Assembly: GCA_039566865.1 (NCBI GenBank)
Contig: CM076962.1
Coordinates: 4,644,743-4,708,742 of the forward strand
Length of the DNA stretch: 64,000 nucleotides
Source: Aurelia coerulea
Taxonomy: Eukaryota; Cnidaria; Scyphozoa; Semaeostomeae; Ulmaridae
Direction of reading: 5' to 3'
The number at the start of each line of letters is the position of its first letter. Within the stretch, counting starts at the first letter, position 1. The notes below the pieces were generated by a model. That model saw only the letters and a program-made list of their open reading frames with translations, had not been told where the DNA came from and did no database searches. This document shows positions 31,172 to 41,789 of this stretch, piece after piece. Position numbers and translations under genes: made by a program.

Positions 31172-32160
31172 GTGCCACCAAAAAAGTATGCTTTTTTGAG
31201 ACGATCGCTTTGATCTGTACGATCAAACACTATGAAATTACTTGACATATTTTAATGGAATGGAAAGTAGCATTTTTATTTATTTAATGTTGTGTTAAAT
31301 TCATGATGGCTCATTTCGAAAGCAAAGAAAACTTTTAACTCATCTGGTATTGTTCTTACACAGCTTCATTGTTATTTTACAAATCTGTTTTGCTTTTTGT
31401 AGTTTCGAGGCTTCATCGAGTTGACTCCAGGGACAAGATGCTTGATAGGAAAGAGGAAGAAATATAGCTTCCCTTTTTTCTTGGCAACAAGTAAAGCAAG
31501 ATATTATTTCAAGGTCAGTTATTCGCACGTTTTAACGAAAAAACGTGCTAAATGTTCTCATTAGCAAGCCACGAATGAGTGAAATCTCCTTTTGAAGAGA
31601 GCAATAATATCAGAAAATCAGAAAATTAAATAAATTTTTCATACATAATTTGCATATTACTCATTTATTTGCATTTGATTCTCAAACCCAAATTGTTCTT
31701 GGACGCTTGGACAATTCTTTGTAGCCCCCCGCTCTTTGCAGTTTTGTATCACAAAATAGTGTTTACTTTGAAGAACATTTCAATAAAATTCTTCTCCATA
31801 CATTTGCATAAGAAGGGCATGCAGGAGCCTATTTTTTGCAGAGTTCAGAAAACTCACAACTCCATGGCGGTGAGCATGAGGAAAGTTTTGCTTGTCAATG
31901 TCATATTTGAGGAACGAAGTCATTTTAGAAGATTTATTGGTTATCTTAGCAATTGCAACTTTTATATATTTTAGGGTTTTAAACATCATAAGGATTTCAA
32001 AACTCTGGTTATTTGACGTGATAAAACGAGAACGGTCCAACTAACGAAATGGCATTTGAAAGAAGGTTTGACCTTTTCTGGACTCAGATTAAATGGTGGA
32101 TCAGCAGACAATGGACTGAGAAAGGTTTACGGATGAGTGAATGGACTACAACTTACAAGC
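31172..32160. other. No gene recognised
   Basis: Overlapping open frames on both strands (31669-31974 plus, 32040-31780 minus) have no recognisable motif. No splice-supported exon was found. Confidence 0.45.
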
Positions 32161-32168
32161 AGCTCCAT

Positions 32169-32586
32169 CAGGGCCGAAGCCAGTGGTGGGGGGCTGGAGG
32201 GGCGGAGCGCCCCCCCAGAAGGCCATTTGTCGGAAATTTTACTCCATCTGTCGGATTTTTGTTGTTGTTACAGGCCCACATTTAGAAGATTTTGCTGGGA
32301 CAATGATGCATAGAACATGAATTTATTGTCTTTTTAGGATAAATTTTGACATGGATTTTGAATCTACAGCATTTTTCCTTCATATTGACCAATTTTGAAG
32401 GCTGCAACGTTGAAACTACAAAACAATTCCAAAATCTAGTCATTAAAGGAGCACATCAGTCCTTTGGTGCATGTTTTAACGTATTTTCTTAAAATCGAGG
32501 TTGTTGCTGTTGTTGTTGTTGATTTTAGAGCGTCGGAAAATTTTGGTTCTTTGCCCCCCTAAGAATTAAGGCTGGTATCGGGCCTG
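32169..32586. mobile_element. hAT-type MITE, CAGGGCCGAAGCCAG ends
   Basis: 418-bp element starting CAGGGCCGAAGCCAG and ending CTGGTATCGGGCCTG, flanked by a perfect 8-bp duplication AGCTCCAT (32161-32168 and 32587-32594). A G-rich block then a C-rich block sit inside the left end. Non-coding. Confidence 0.85.
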
Positions 32587-32664
32587 AGCTCCATGCACTT
32601 ACGCCATAGTGTTTTAAAATGCTTGTTGAATCGATCTCAACAAGTCTTAATTATTCTCTCATAG

Positions 32665-32721
32665 AGCCCTACATTGCTGCTCAGGCATCAATGGATTCAC
32701 GCTATTGATCTTGCACTTCGG
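32665..32721 (+). CDS. Unrecognised gene, internal exon
   Basis: 57 bp in phase 0 on both sides, acceptor CTCTCATAG, donor GTAAGT. Encodes 19 residues, SPTLLLRHQWIHAIDLALR. It is short, so it rests on the splice sites and phase match alone. Confidence 0.45.
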
Positions 32722-35700
32722 GTAAGTATCAACTATTTTTTAAAACACATTTTCAAATCCAGCAAACACTTACTTTACATTGAACAAAATACTTAAACAA
32801 AACACTGTTTTTCCACCAACACTTGAAGCAAGGCATGCATCGTGTTAAACTACAAAAGGAAAAATTGATATTGTTTATTTTGTATCTCTAGGAGATTAAT
32901 CATTTAAATGCCATTGGCTAAGCGCAAAATTCCCACGGTTTTCCCGCAGCCTTGTATAATACGATACAAGGACGCGTTTTTGTCGCCACAGCAACTGCTT
33001 TAGGCCCGTGATATTTACAATAAATTTAAGCGACATAACGGTAACAAAATGCGTTTGACTAAACGATACAAGTCAAGATTAGAAGCTATCAGGTAACAAA
33101 ACTCATACTAACGGGTGTTGTGGTTGTACAGGAAGATAGAAAGACTTCGGTATTAATGCACAGACCGGGCTAGCCTGCGCGCAGACCCAATATTCCGAAG
33201 AAGAAAGGGTCTGCGCAACAACGACCAAAAGCTTGCTACACAGTGCAAATCCCTTTAGGCCATTCATTTTACTCGGACTACGGATAAATTATAACATAGT
33301 CATCAAGAGAAAACTTAATTTTTCCCTTATGACTATGATAATAGCGAACGACATGTTTTTCAACACGCTAAACAACACATCGTTAACAATCACACCTTTT
33401 CCAGTCCTCTTGGGGTCCTTTTACGAATAAACAATTAAATGTTCAAAATAAAAGCCAAAATACAATGCAAAACATACAAGTGACGAGAACAAACAACACA
33501 ATACACGACTGAACACAAATGTGCGACAGCATATTGTGACAGCAGCAAAACGACACACATGAATTAATCAACTCATGATTGCATAAATTATTTTCCCTGA
33601 AACCCAGAATTGTGCTGTAGCAAGCTTTTGGTCGTTGTTGCGCAGACCCTTTCTTCTTCAGAATATTGGGTCTGCACGCAGGCTAAGCAGGGCCGTAGGA
33701 AGAAGCTTCGGATTGGGGGAGCAATTGTTCTTAAGATAATAGAGAACAATACATCTAATTAAATCATGTGACGTAACACCATTGTTTTAAAAAATTATTA
33801 GACCGGGCAAGCTGGGTCTGACTCACCCGATGGAACAAAGCTTTCTTGTAATTCTTTCATTTGTTATTGCAGGGCCAAAATCCAGAATCCCCGTCAATAA
33901 TTCTACCAAAACCAGATGCTGAGGTAAAAGAGGATATAATTGAAGACGGATTGTCAAGTCCTGGTGTAACATCTAGTGATTCAACGCAAGAACTTATTTT
34001 AGAATCTGTGGATAATAACAACGAAGATACTGAAAATCACATGCCTTTACCGAATAATGTCATAATGGTGACCAGTAATACAACGAACGATGACCAAGTA
34101 ACGAACTTTCTCAGCGGTGATCAGTCGCCAAATATGAGTAATTATCGAGTGACAAACTTCTTAGACTCCTCACGCGATAATCATATAAAGAATGCTCATA
34201 AAACTGGCATAGATAATTTGTCGTTTGAAGAAGAAGATCACGTGCAAAGTACAGCTGCTGCAATTCGGAGGATTTACGTTGGAGAAGATAGTACGAATCG
34301 AATAAATAGCCCAACAGGTACGTAATAGACCATCCCAGAGGTGGACAAAGTTTTTCCTTTCTGGTTTCGTTTCTTGCTTTCATGAGTTTTTTTATGTGCT
34401 TTCGCAAGTTCATCAACATGATACCAGGCAGGCACGTAAATGTGACAGTCTTCTTACACGCAAAAAGACTTTGCAATATGGTAAGATATGCAAGAGCGAC
34501 GAGTTTCAGATGTGTTTAGCTTAAAGGAGCTGGGTCACGTAACCGTAAACAAACCTGTTATCTCTATAATCTATATTGTTGCCCACACGTGGCCATTGTG
34601 TTCTGCACAGATTTTGGCGGATGGGGTGATTCCACAATAAAGTTACCACTAAAAATCCCTTAATATCTTTGCAATCTTACAACGTATGGTTGTTTCGTTT
34701 GTTTCTCTTTGAAGTTCAAGAATTCATCTTCAAAATAGCACTTTCATTTTGAGAAAGATAGTGGAAAATCTGTCTGATATGGCCTGTCAAAAAAGCTGCA
34801 CAATCTTCGTTTCGAAAGACGTTTGTTTACTTTACGTGACCCAGTCCCTTTAAGCACACAAAAGGCGACAGGCAGGCTAAAGAAATTATAAGCCACGCGC
34901 CAATTGGAGAGAAAGTTCTCATTGAATTTGATGATATTAGCGAGCTGATCTTTATCTTTGTTTACAAAAATCTTGTACAGCTCCTTTAAAGCAGGTGACC
35001 CACAAAGAATTAAACTCTTGAAAATGATTTAGATAGAATGGACAAATATACCAAAAACATTCATTCAAATGTTGCTTAGTAGCTGAACGATCAACGGACA
35101 CATCATCATAGTTTTTGCTGTTGTTAGCAATTTCGGAAATTGGCAACAATAGCGATTTAATGAAACTCGGGAGATCAAAACAATCTGTTTATCTGTGACT
35201 CTTTCAGTGAAATTTGATCGACAGACTGTTTAATAAATTTCTTCAGTTAAAGGAATATGAAACATGAAAGAACTTCTTCTTGAAAAATAACTCTTTTCTT
35301 TTGTTAGCATTGTCAGATTGTAAAGATTGATTATCAGGGATATTTTCCTTTCTTCGTTGACACTTTCTGTGAATATTTGCACCCGAAAGATTTCTGAGAC
35401 GTACGTTCCCAGCTTCCAATACTTTTTCCACCTCTGGTCCATTCAGTATCAAGAAAGGAAGTTAGACTACATTAACTCCAAAATTTCTGACACAATTTTG
35501 TGTGAAAGTTTTTTGCAGGAAGTTTTTTGCCTGGAACTTTCCGTTCGAAACATTTTTATTTTAATGTGCGCAGTGCCCAGTATGGTCCACAGAGTGACTT
35601 CGCTTCTCTGTTTCTACTCTGGAATGCCAGTGGCCGTTCTGCATTTTGATTGGTTGTTTGAAAACAATAGAAAACATAAGTTTTTCGCAAAACTTACTAT

Positions 35701-36964
35701 TAATTCAAATATGAGCAACATGATTTGGTCACCAAGCAGCAATCATTATAGTGTTGCTTTGCTGATAAATGGAGATTAACACTGCATGAAACAAACTTGA
35801 ATTTTCCAATTTGGATCTAGGTTTTCTACGTTTTGTATGTAGTATTTCATGAAAAGATTACATTGGTTTTCCAGTCTCTAAACATATCAGCAATGCTATT
35901 TTGCAATATGCTGTTGAATAGCCAACATGTCCAATTATTTCTACCCATGATTATCATGTGATCTTCTAAACTAATTGATATGTATTCCATTGCAGCTTCA
36001 TTGTCACCCAAATTTTCACATTTATCTCCAATGTTCAGTCGACAAGAGCCAGGCAATCACTTACCAATTCGAGAATCGCGTTCTGCTGGATCAACTCGCG
36101 GTGAGTTATTGATGTAGACAATAGACCTCTTATCCATTCTACAAAAGAATCTGAATTGCACAATATTTTGATACATTTTGTAGAATTTTCGAATGTGCAC
36201 AATGGGATGGTAATAGAACCTCGATCGCCACACAATCGAAACTATCGTATAAAAATACATAGAAATATCACTGGATCCAGACCCTTTTGTAGAGTAGCTA
36301 AAAAGTTTGTTTTAGTAGTGGTGTGATCAATGCCCACTATCGACGACGATCCTTGCTTACTTCAAGTAACACACAATTTCTTACCAAACGAGTTGTTCAA
36401 GCCAGCTTTCGGCTTTTGCCCGCAAGTACCAATTGATTCAAGAAAGCTTTCATTGTTTGAAAAGCTACCGAATTGGACTTCATTGATGTAAAATTTTTTA
36501 TTTGTGAGTTTGGTGGTCATAGAAATATACTCCACGATAACGTTGTAAATCCAACAGCATGATCCCAAAGGCTTGATGAATATAAACCCACTAGGTCTTT
36601 TGGTGATAGATTTATCTGAAGATCTAAACAATCACATCCACGACAGCATGACTTTTAAATAGCTCTTAAAGCATCAGTCAGAGGATAGGATGAAGTTGTA
36701 ATTTTCAATTAATTGCATGTTTTTTGCAGTACGATTTTGCCAAACAGTGGTTAAACTTCTTTGAATATCCGTTTACTTAATAATGTATTGTTTTTCTTTG
36801 AAGGTCTGTCATCTGGTCTCATGGCATCTTCGCCAGCCGGTAGCAGTGCATATCTGACAGTGAAGCCAACTAGTAGTAATTTGACTGCAAGTTCAAATAG
36901 ATTTTCGAGACATCTTATCAGTTCAGCACCTGAGTTAAAAACATGGGCAAGTAACAACACGTAG
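32665..36964 (+). CDS. Unrecognised multi-exon gene, C-terminal part
   Basis: Three exons (32665-32721, 33873-34317, 36804-36964) have good splice sites and compatible phases (0, then 1) and end in TAG. They encode at least 221 residues. The first piece reads TLLLRHQWIHAIDLALR, a probable amphipathic helix. The long middle exon is acidic and rich in Asn, Ser and Thr, closing with QSTAAAIRRIYVGEDSTNR; the last reads SSAYLTVKPTSSNLTASSNR and ends LISSAPELKTWASNNT. It looks like a disordered tail of a larger protein whose upstream exons were not found in the window. It is not recognised, and no function is proposed. It ends about 4.1 kb before USP48. Confidence 0.6.
33037..33170. repeat. Truncated, inverted copy of the 10.7-kb palindromic element
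   Basis: ATGCGTTTGACTAAACG through GAAGCTATCAGGTAACAAAA and CTCATACTAAC, then TTGTACAGGAAGATA, matches the reverse complement of 10740-10896. It breaks off exactly where the 33171 foldback begins. Confidence 0.7.
33171..33685. mobile_element. Foldback element, TAGCCTGCGCGCAGACCC ends
   Basis: 515-bp element. Arms of about 65 bp, TAGCCTGCGCGCAGACCCAA through GGTCTGCGCAACAACGACCA to AAAGCTTGCTAC, return inverted at 33617-33685. The loop is unique and non-coding. The terminal TAGCCTGCG motif is shared with the element at 53691. Confidence 0.85.
33873..34317 (+). CDS. Unrecognised gene, long acidic exon
   Basis: 445 bp, acceptor TTGTTATTGCAG, donor GTACGT. Open throughout with 148 codons, Asn/Ser/Thr/Asp/Glu-rich and short of hydrophobic stretches. 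Composition and clean splice sites favour a real exon; the antisense frame over its end is a shadow. Confidence 0.65.
34521..34853. mobile_element. MITE with TTAA ends (piggyBac- or Kolobok-type)
   Basis: TTAAAGGAGCTGGGTCACGT on the left is mirrored by ACGTGACCCAGTCCCTTTAA on the right, about 333 bp in all. TTAA at both extremities fits the target duplication of piggyBac or Kolobok elements. Inside, GTAAACAAAC and GTTTGTTTAC extend the arms. In the intron after the acidic exon. Confidence 0.75.
34854..36119. other. Intron of the unrecognised gene; several minus-strand frames without identity
   Basis: Minus-strand frames at 35149-34952, 35442-35230 and 36056-35847, with another at 36631-36362 beyond the repeat at 36120, have ordinary amino-acid composition but are separated by stops and frameshifts. 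They may be the remains of one transposon protein. No motif was recognised. Confidence 0.35.
36120..36303. mobile_element. Small foldback, ATTCTACAAAAGAATCTG arms, copy 1
   Basis: Left arm ATAGACCTCTTATCCATTCT then ACAAAAGAATCTG; right arm GGATCCAGACCCTTTTGTAG then AGTAGCTAAAA is its imperfect inverse. The left half (ATATTTTGATACATTTTGTA, AGAATTTTCGAATGT) is nearly identical to the reverse complement of 43373-43446, showing a dispersed family. Confidence 0.6.
36804..36964 (+). CDS. Unrecognised gene, terminal exon
   Basis: Acceptor TTTCTTTGAAG, 161 bp, stop TAG at 36962-36964 followed at once by TAA. Joins the previous exon in phase 1. Encodes a Ser-rich tail ending APELKTWASNNT. A long open frame on the opposite strand overlaps it and is treated as a shadow. 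Confidence 0.6.
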
Positions 36965-37139
36965 TAAATCCATATTCCCATCCTGGATTCTCCTCCGGAG
37001 AGGCTAAACTGCTCGTTCTCATATAGCTGTTTGCTAATGCTAGCCTGCTGGTGTAAGTAGTAAGTAGGGTGACTTGCTTATGCTCTTACAAAAGAGAAAA
37101 TTGTTGGAATTTGCACTGACGTAGAAGCCTTGCATTATC

Positions 37140-37274
37140 CATGGAGCATTGCGGACACCTTTATTTTGTAGGAAATTTTGTAGCAAATTTTTATTCGATA
37201 CTACTACCTTAAGTCCTCTGCGGAGGAGCATTGCTCGCGAAGTCTACAAAATAAAGGTGTCCGCAATGCTCCAT
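37140..37274. mobile_element. Short hAT-type MITE, CATGGAGCATTGCGGACACC ends
   Basis: 135-bp element. ATGGAGCATTGCGGACACC then TTTATTTTGTAG on the left returns inverted as CTACAAAATAAAGGTGTCCG then CAATGCTCCAT. Flanked by the 8-bp repeat GCATTATC (37132-37139 and 37275-37282). Confidence 0.8.
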
Positions 37275-38349
37275 GCATTATCACTCCTATTGGTTGGTTA
37301 TACCCTTGAAAAGCTCCGAAATTATTTAGGGCTGGAGCGTTCGTATACAATTGCAGGAGACAGCTTTTTTGCCAGAATTCAATATTTGTAAAATACTGTT
37401 ACTCGTGATATTTTTTTTTCGTGCCGCGATTTCATCATCGCCACTCTTCTAAAGAAAAACATAAGGACCACCTGTTAAATTTATTTGGTCGTTGATGCAA
37501 TTCCAAGAAAGAAATTTAAAGGTCAATGATTCGATCAACTGTTTGTAGTTTTCGAAAAAGTGTCACTATTAACGGGATCACCCGGCACTGTTAATTTTTC
37601 GCAGGATTTGATCAAACATGGAAATTCATTTGTGGGACTTCCTGTAGGCTAGCTATATGGAAACCAGACTTTATTCAAGAGTTAAAATAGTCAGGGAGTC
37701 ATTAAATTTGATTTCAGCCAATTAATTTTACCGAATTTCAGAAGAAAGAAATATGGTCAACTGCCGCCTGCTTCATCACCCAATGTCAAATTGTAGATCC
37801 TTTCTTGTTCTTGAAGGGCTAGATTTAAGCCATTTAAAAAGAGGCATGGAATTGCAACTTTATATCAACTTGTTAGTACTTTGTTTCACATCACAGTTCA
37901 TTTGTTGATTCTGTCGAGTTTTTATCTTGTAAGATAGTTATAATGACAAGCTTTATTTGTATGTCATCCCCTGTAAAGATAATTAGTAGTTTTGTAATAA
38001 GGTGATTTATTGTTTTACTTATTACATGGGAATCGTGTAAATCAGATTGAAATGGTATTGACACCACTTTCTGCGTTGCTCGAATCCTGTATTTATCGAT
38101 GTTGATGATATAGAACTTCTTTCCCAGTCAAGTTGCTCGTTTCTCGCTGCGGGCACCATTTTGAAATTTCACTCAGGGTGAAGTTTGGCTCATCGTGGAG
38201 GGAACCTTGAAAATGACGGTGTCCACAACCTTTTTCAATAATATACGACTCCTTAACCAATCAAATTGCTCATGTCTGTTTTGTTGACAATTCTATGGCT
38301 GCCACCATGTTGAACTTCTTCTCAGCCATGAAACTGATTACGATATATC

Positions 38350-38480
38350 CCAGTAAAGTAATTTTTTTCTATTCATAATAAATTAAAACTAACTAAATTA
38401 AATACATTACTACTGTCCCGCTCTTGGTGTAAGAAGACACAAGGTCATCTGGCCTACACCAAGAACGGTACTTACAATTT
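38350..38480 (-). mobile_element. Possible LINE 3' end with hairpin
   Basis: TCTTGGTGTA (38422-38431) and TACACCAAGA (38455-38464) form a perfect stem in a place followed, on the minus strand, by an AT-rich tail, the layout of other LINE 3' ends here. The adjoining minus frame 38810-38493 has no recognised motif. Confidence 0.35.
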
Positions 38481-38897
38481 GCAAATACAACTTCAAGATA
38501 TAAATATATATAAAAAAAAAGTAATACGGCAATATGAGGGACAAAACAAAACAAAACAAGAAAATAATACACAAATAGTCAAAAGAAAAGAAGGAGACTC
38601 GCAGTTCCACACCAAACCATGCAATGGGTCTAACCCTTTTATATTGTAGACTTCCATCATCTTTGTACCATCACATAGCAACTGGACGGTACAATGACGA
38701 GGGAAGTCAAGCAATATGGGCAAATTTGGGTGGTTTGGTGCTGAGCTGTCTGGAAGATAGAAGGGAGAGCTAATGCCAGTAACGAGCAAGTAATCGTAAT
38801 ATGAGGCCATGTAGTGAGTTTATTCAGCCACGAGCCAATGCTCGTTCACTGGTGAAATTTCAAATTAGCGAACAAAGTCAGAGATAAGCTGGATAGA

Positions 38898-39043
38898 CGA
38901 TTACGCTAAAGCTGATGGCGGGGAATTTTTATCAAGATGCATTGCGTTCTAATTACGAATCCTTAACAATCTATAGGAATTCGATTAAAGACCGCAATGC
39001 ATCTTGGTAAAAGATTTATTTTCCGTCATCTTTAGCGTAATCG
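38898..39043. repeat. Foldback repeat, CGATTACGCTAAAG ends
   Basis: CGATTACGCTAAAGCTGATG on the left and CATCTTTAGCGTAATCG on the right, with a second complementary pair (AAGATGCATTGCG / CGCAATGCATCTT) inside; about 146 bp. Confidence 0.7.
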
Positions 39044-39245
39044 TTTATTTCAAACTATGCTGGTATAATATGGATAAGATTTTAATGTAAAATACGCGAC
39101 TCATTGGGTGCATGCTTATTTACAAGATTTCTGATAGATAAAGAATAGTGTGATGTACAGTTTATCGTCTATTGATAATTTATGTATTCGTTAATTGTTG
39201 TTGGGGCGTTTTGAAATATGATTTCTTTAAGTCACTAGTAGCTCT

Positions 39246-39390
39246 TTCACACTGACAGAGTTAAACCAGCTTCGCATAAACCAGGTTAGATTTCAACCAA
39301 TCAAATGACTGTGGTTTGTTGGATTGACCAATTAGAGCGCAGCATTTGATAACCTGGTTTAGTTTAAGCGGTTTAACTGGTCAGGGTGAA
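39246..39390. repeat. Imperfect foldback repeat
   Basis: TTCACACTGACAGAGTTAAACC on the left pairs imperfectly with GGTTTAACTGGTCAGGGTGAA on the right; AACCAGGTT and AACCTGGTT form an inner pair. Confidence 0.5.
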
Positions 39391-40242
39391 TGGGGTATGT
39401 GATACTGATTTTTAGATACCTAAAGATATTGGCTGCGGTCACACTAGGCGTTTTTACCTCGGTGTATCTTTTCAAAACAACAGGATAATTACCCTCTGAC
39501 ATTCGACCACATTTTCATTTCACACACAACGCTGTTACAGCGCCTTGGTCCTGAGAGCTGATTCCATGAGAAAACTACCAGATACATAACAACGGGCAAA
39601 ACAGGGTCCAGAACAGGGTATATTTTAGCGTTGCTTTGGAGAATAAACCAATCGCAGCGTTGCTTAGTTGTCACATGATAAATCAGATCAATGTGTGACC
39701 GGGTGTCATTGTACCGTAATATTGCCTTACATTTTGAATACAAAAACAAACTGCAAGAAAATGAGGCAATCATATTACAACGGGAAAATACAGTAGTGTT
39801 ACCGTAGCCATTATCAAACATTACATGGCTAAATAATGTTTCAGGTGTGAAATTAAAAGTATGAATTCACTATCTCATGAGTATACCAATATAAATCTTC
39901 AAACATTGAATTTTCTATTCTATATCATGTGTTTCACAATTTTGAAAGAAGACAAATGAATGTTCAAGCAATCTTCAAATGCGAACCTCTAAGTTTAGAT
40001 TCTTTAACTGATATTGTCAAAAATTCAGTCTCACTCAGGGTTCTTTGCAAGCCCGCTGCAATTTTAGACTGTCTGAAAATAAAATTTGTCCCAAGCAGAA
40101 AATATGGAAGTTTAACTGACAGAAAAATTTAACTTCAGGTGCACTGTGAATCCATAGTTTCAGGTTAGGCTAAATTTGAATTTTAGACAATCTAAAATTG
40201 CAGCGTACCAGCAAAGGATCCTGCTTGGACAAACTCATTAGA

Positions 40243-40560
40243 AACACAGAGAGACATAGCACAGCGGTTGAAGCTGAGGCAGTCGAGGTTTATTGTTACC
40301 TTCCTGTTAGCGCAACCTTCAACACGGAGAGACATTGCAAAGCAGTTGAAGCTGAGGCATTCAAGTTTTATTGTAACCTTCCTGTTAGCGCAACCTTCAA
40401 CACGGGGAGACATTGCAAAGCGATTGAAGCTGAGGCATTCAAGGTTTATTGTAACCTTCCTGTTAGCGCAACCTTCAACACGGAGAGACATTGCAAAGCA
40501 GTTGAAGCTGAGGCATTCAAGGTTTATTGTTACCTTCCTGTTAGCGCAACCTTCTTCATT
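40243..40560. repeat. 78-bp minisatellite, four units
   Basis: The block TTCCTGTTAGCGCAACCTTC recurs at 40301, 40379, 40457 and 40535, an exact 78-bp spacing (26 codons). Because the unit is a multiple of three and lacks stops, frames stay open on both strands (124 codons at 40198-40572 plus). Units differ by a few bases. It lies about 540 bp upstream of the USP48 start. Nothing identifies it as protein-coding. Confidence 0.9.
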
Positions 40561-41083
40561 GGACTAGTCTAAAAGTTTTAGACCCCAAAACGGATAAAAT
40601 TAGCCAAACTTAGTTAAGAAATAACAGTTCTTGTGGGGGTTGTTTCTACTAAATGTTTCAAAGGAGGCTGAAACTCTTCTAAACACGAGGAAGCTAAAAA
40701 TAGCACCGGACGTCTCAAAAAAGTTTTGGTTTGAGCTGTTATTTTAGTAAGTGCATATTATTTAATACAGATAATAAAAGAAATTTATATTCCAACTTAT
40801 ATCGGAGTATTTGTTTCATTTCCGTATCTGCGCGCTCAAGTACGTACGAAAGACAACTTAGATTTCTAGATATCGTGCAATCTTTTAGGGCAATCGAAGG
40901 TATTTCGAAAAATTGAGATTTCTTTCAATATCGCAAATTCTCAAATCGAAGGAAGAAGGATGTTAAAAAAGAAATGAGATATAAGTCTTTAGGGACAACT
41001 CTGGCAAGAGCACCCTATGGGGAAAGGTATTAGGTATGGATTGCCTGTGGTTCATCACAACAACAACAAGAAAGCCCGCGAAT

Positions 41084-41110
41084 TTCACTGTTTCCAAGAT
41101 GGCGCCAAAG
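41084..41110 (+). promoter_or_regulatory. YY1-like CAAGATGGCG element over the USP48 start codon
   Basis: CCAAGATGGCGCC spans the ATG at 41099. This matches the YY1 core (CAAGATGGCGGC) often found just downstream of transcription starts, overlapping the initiator ATG in housekeeping genes. The surrounding 60 bp is richer in CpG than the rest of the window. Role inferred from sequence only. Confidence 0.45.
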
Positions 41111-41268
41111 AAGGCAAGTGCGGCGACGGCGAAGTCCAATGTTTATCCGCCTGGATGGGAATGGGTTCAAAATATAAAAGAGCCATTGAAAGTCAAATCG
41201 ATCAATGAAAGTTTTTTGCAGCAGTCATACCGCTTTGATGCACCTCAATGTGAGAAAGGAGCCTGCAG
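41099..41268 (+). CDS. USP48: USP48 exon 1
   Basis: Starts at ATGGCG in a good initiator context; reads [20 protein letters not shown] and ends in the CEKGACR Cys cluster. Donor GTATGA at 41269, phase 2. The ATG at 41099 is preferred over upstream in-frame starts because MAP- matches the family N-terminus. Confidence 0.9.
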
Positions 41269-41758
41269 GTATGATCATCTAGCTAGGCTTTAACTATTTA
41301 TAGGCCGTCTTTCTCTTTGCAGATCTTCCCAACCCCTAGACCTAGCGACCGAGCCGAGTGATGTGATTCGCAACACAGAAAATAGTCAAAGATGACCAAT
41401 AAAACCCTGTATGAATTTCTTCATGAGATACTGTAAGAATTGAGACAGGTCTAGTAGCAGTTTGGTTTATTATATCCCGCAAAGCGAAGCAGAGCGAAGC
41501 CCAAAACTTTTACATTAGTTAGATTATAGTTTTGAGTCATTTTGGCAAAGGCCCTAGCTAGGGTGTCGTCAGTGTTTTCTGGACAGTTATGGTTCATAGG
41601 CCTACTATTGTGCTGAAGTCTTCCTTCCAAATTGAAAAGCAAAATGATCACCTTTAACTTGCATCATTTTGTGTTTCCTTTCCAAACTGTTTGCAGTCGT
41701 TTGCTTGTTCTTTTTTGATTTTCGTTGATTTTCCTTTTCGTTGGGTTCTTTTAGCATG

Positions 41759-41789
<31 letters not shown>

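Noticed and set aside
35327..35779. 150-codon + strand frame
   Set aside because: No recognisable motif, no splice context, lies in an intron and overlaps minus-strand frames.
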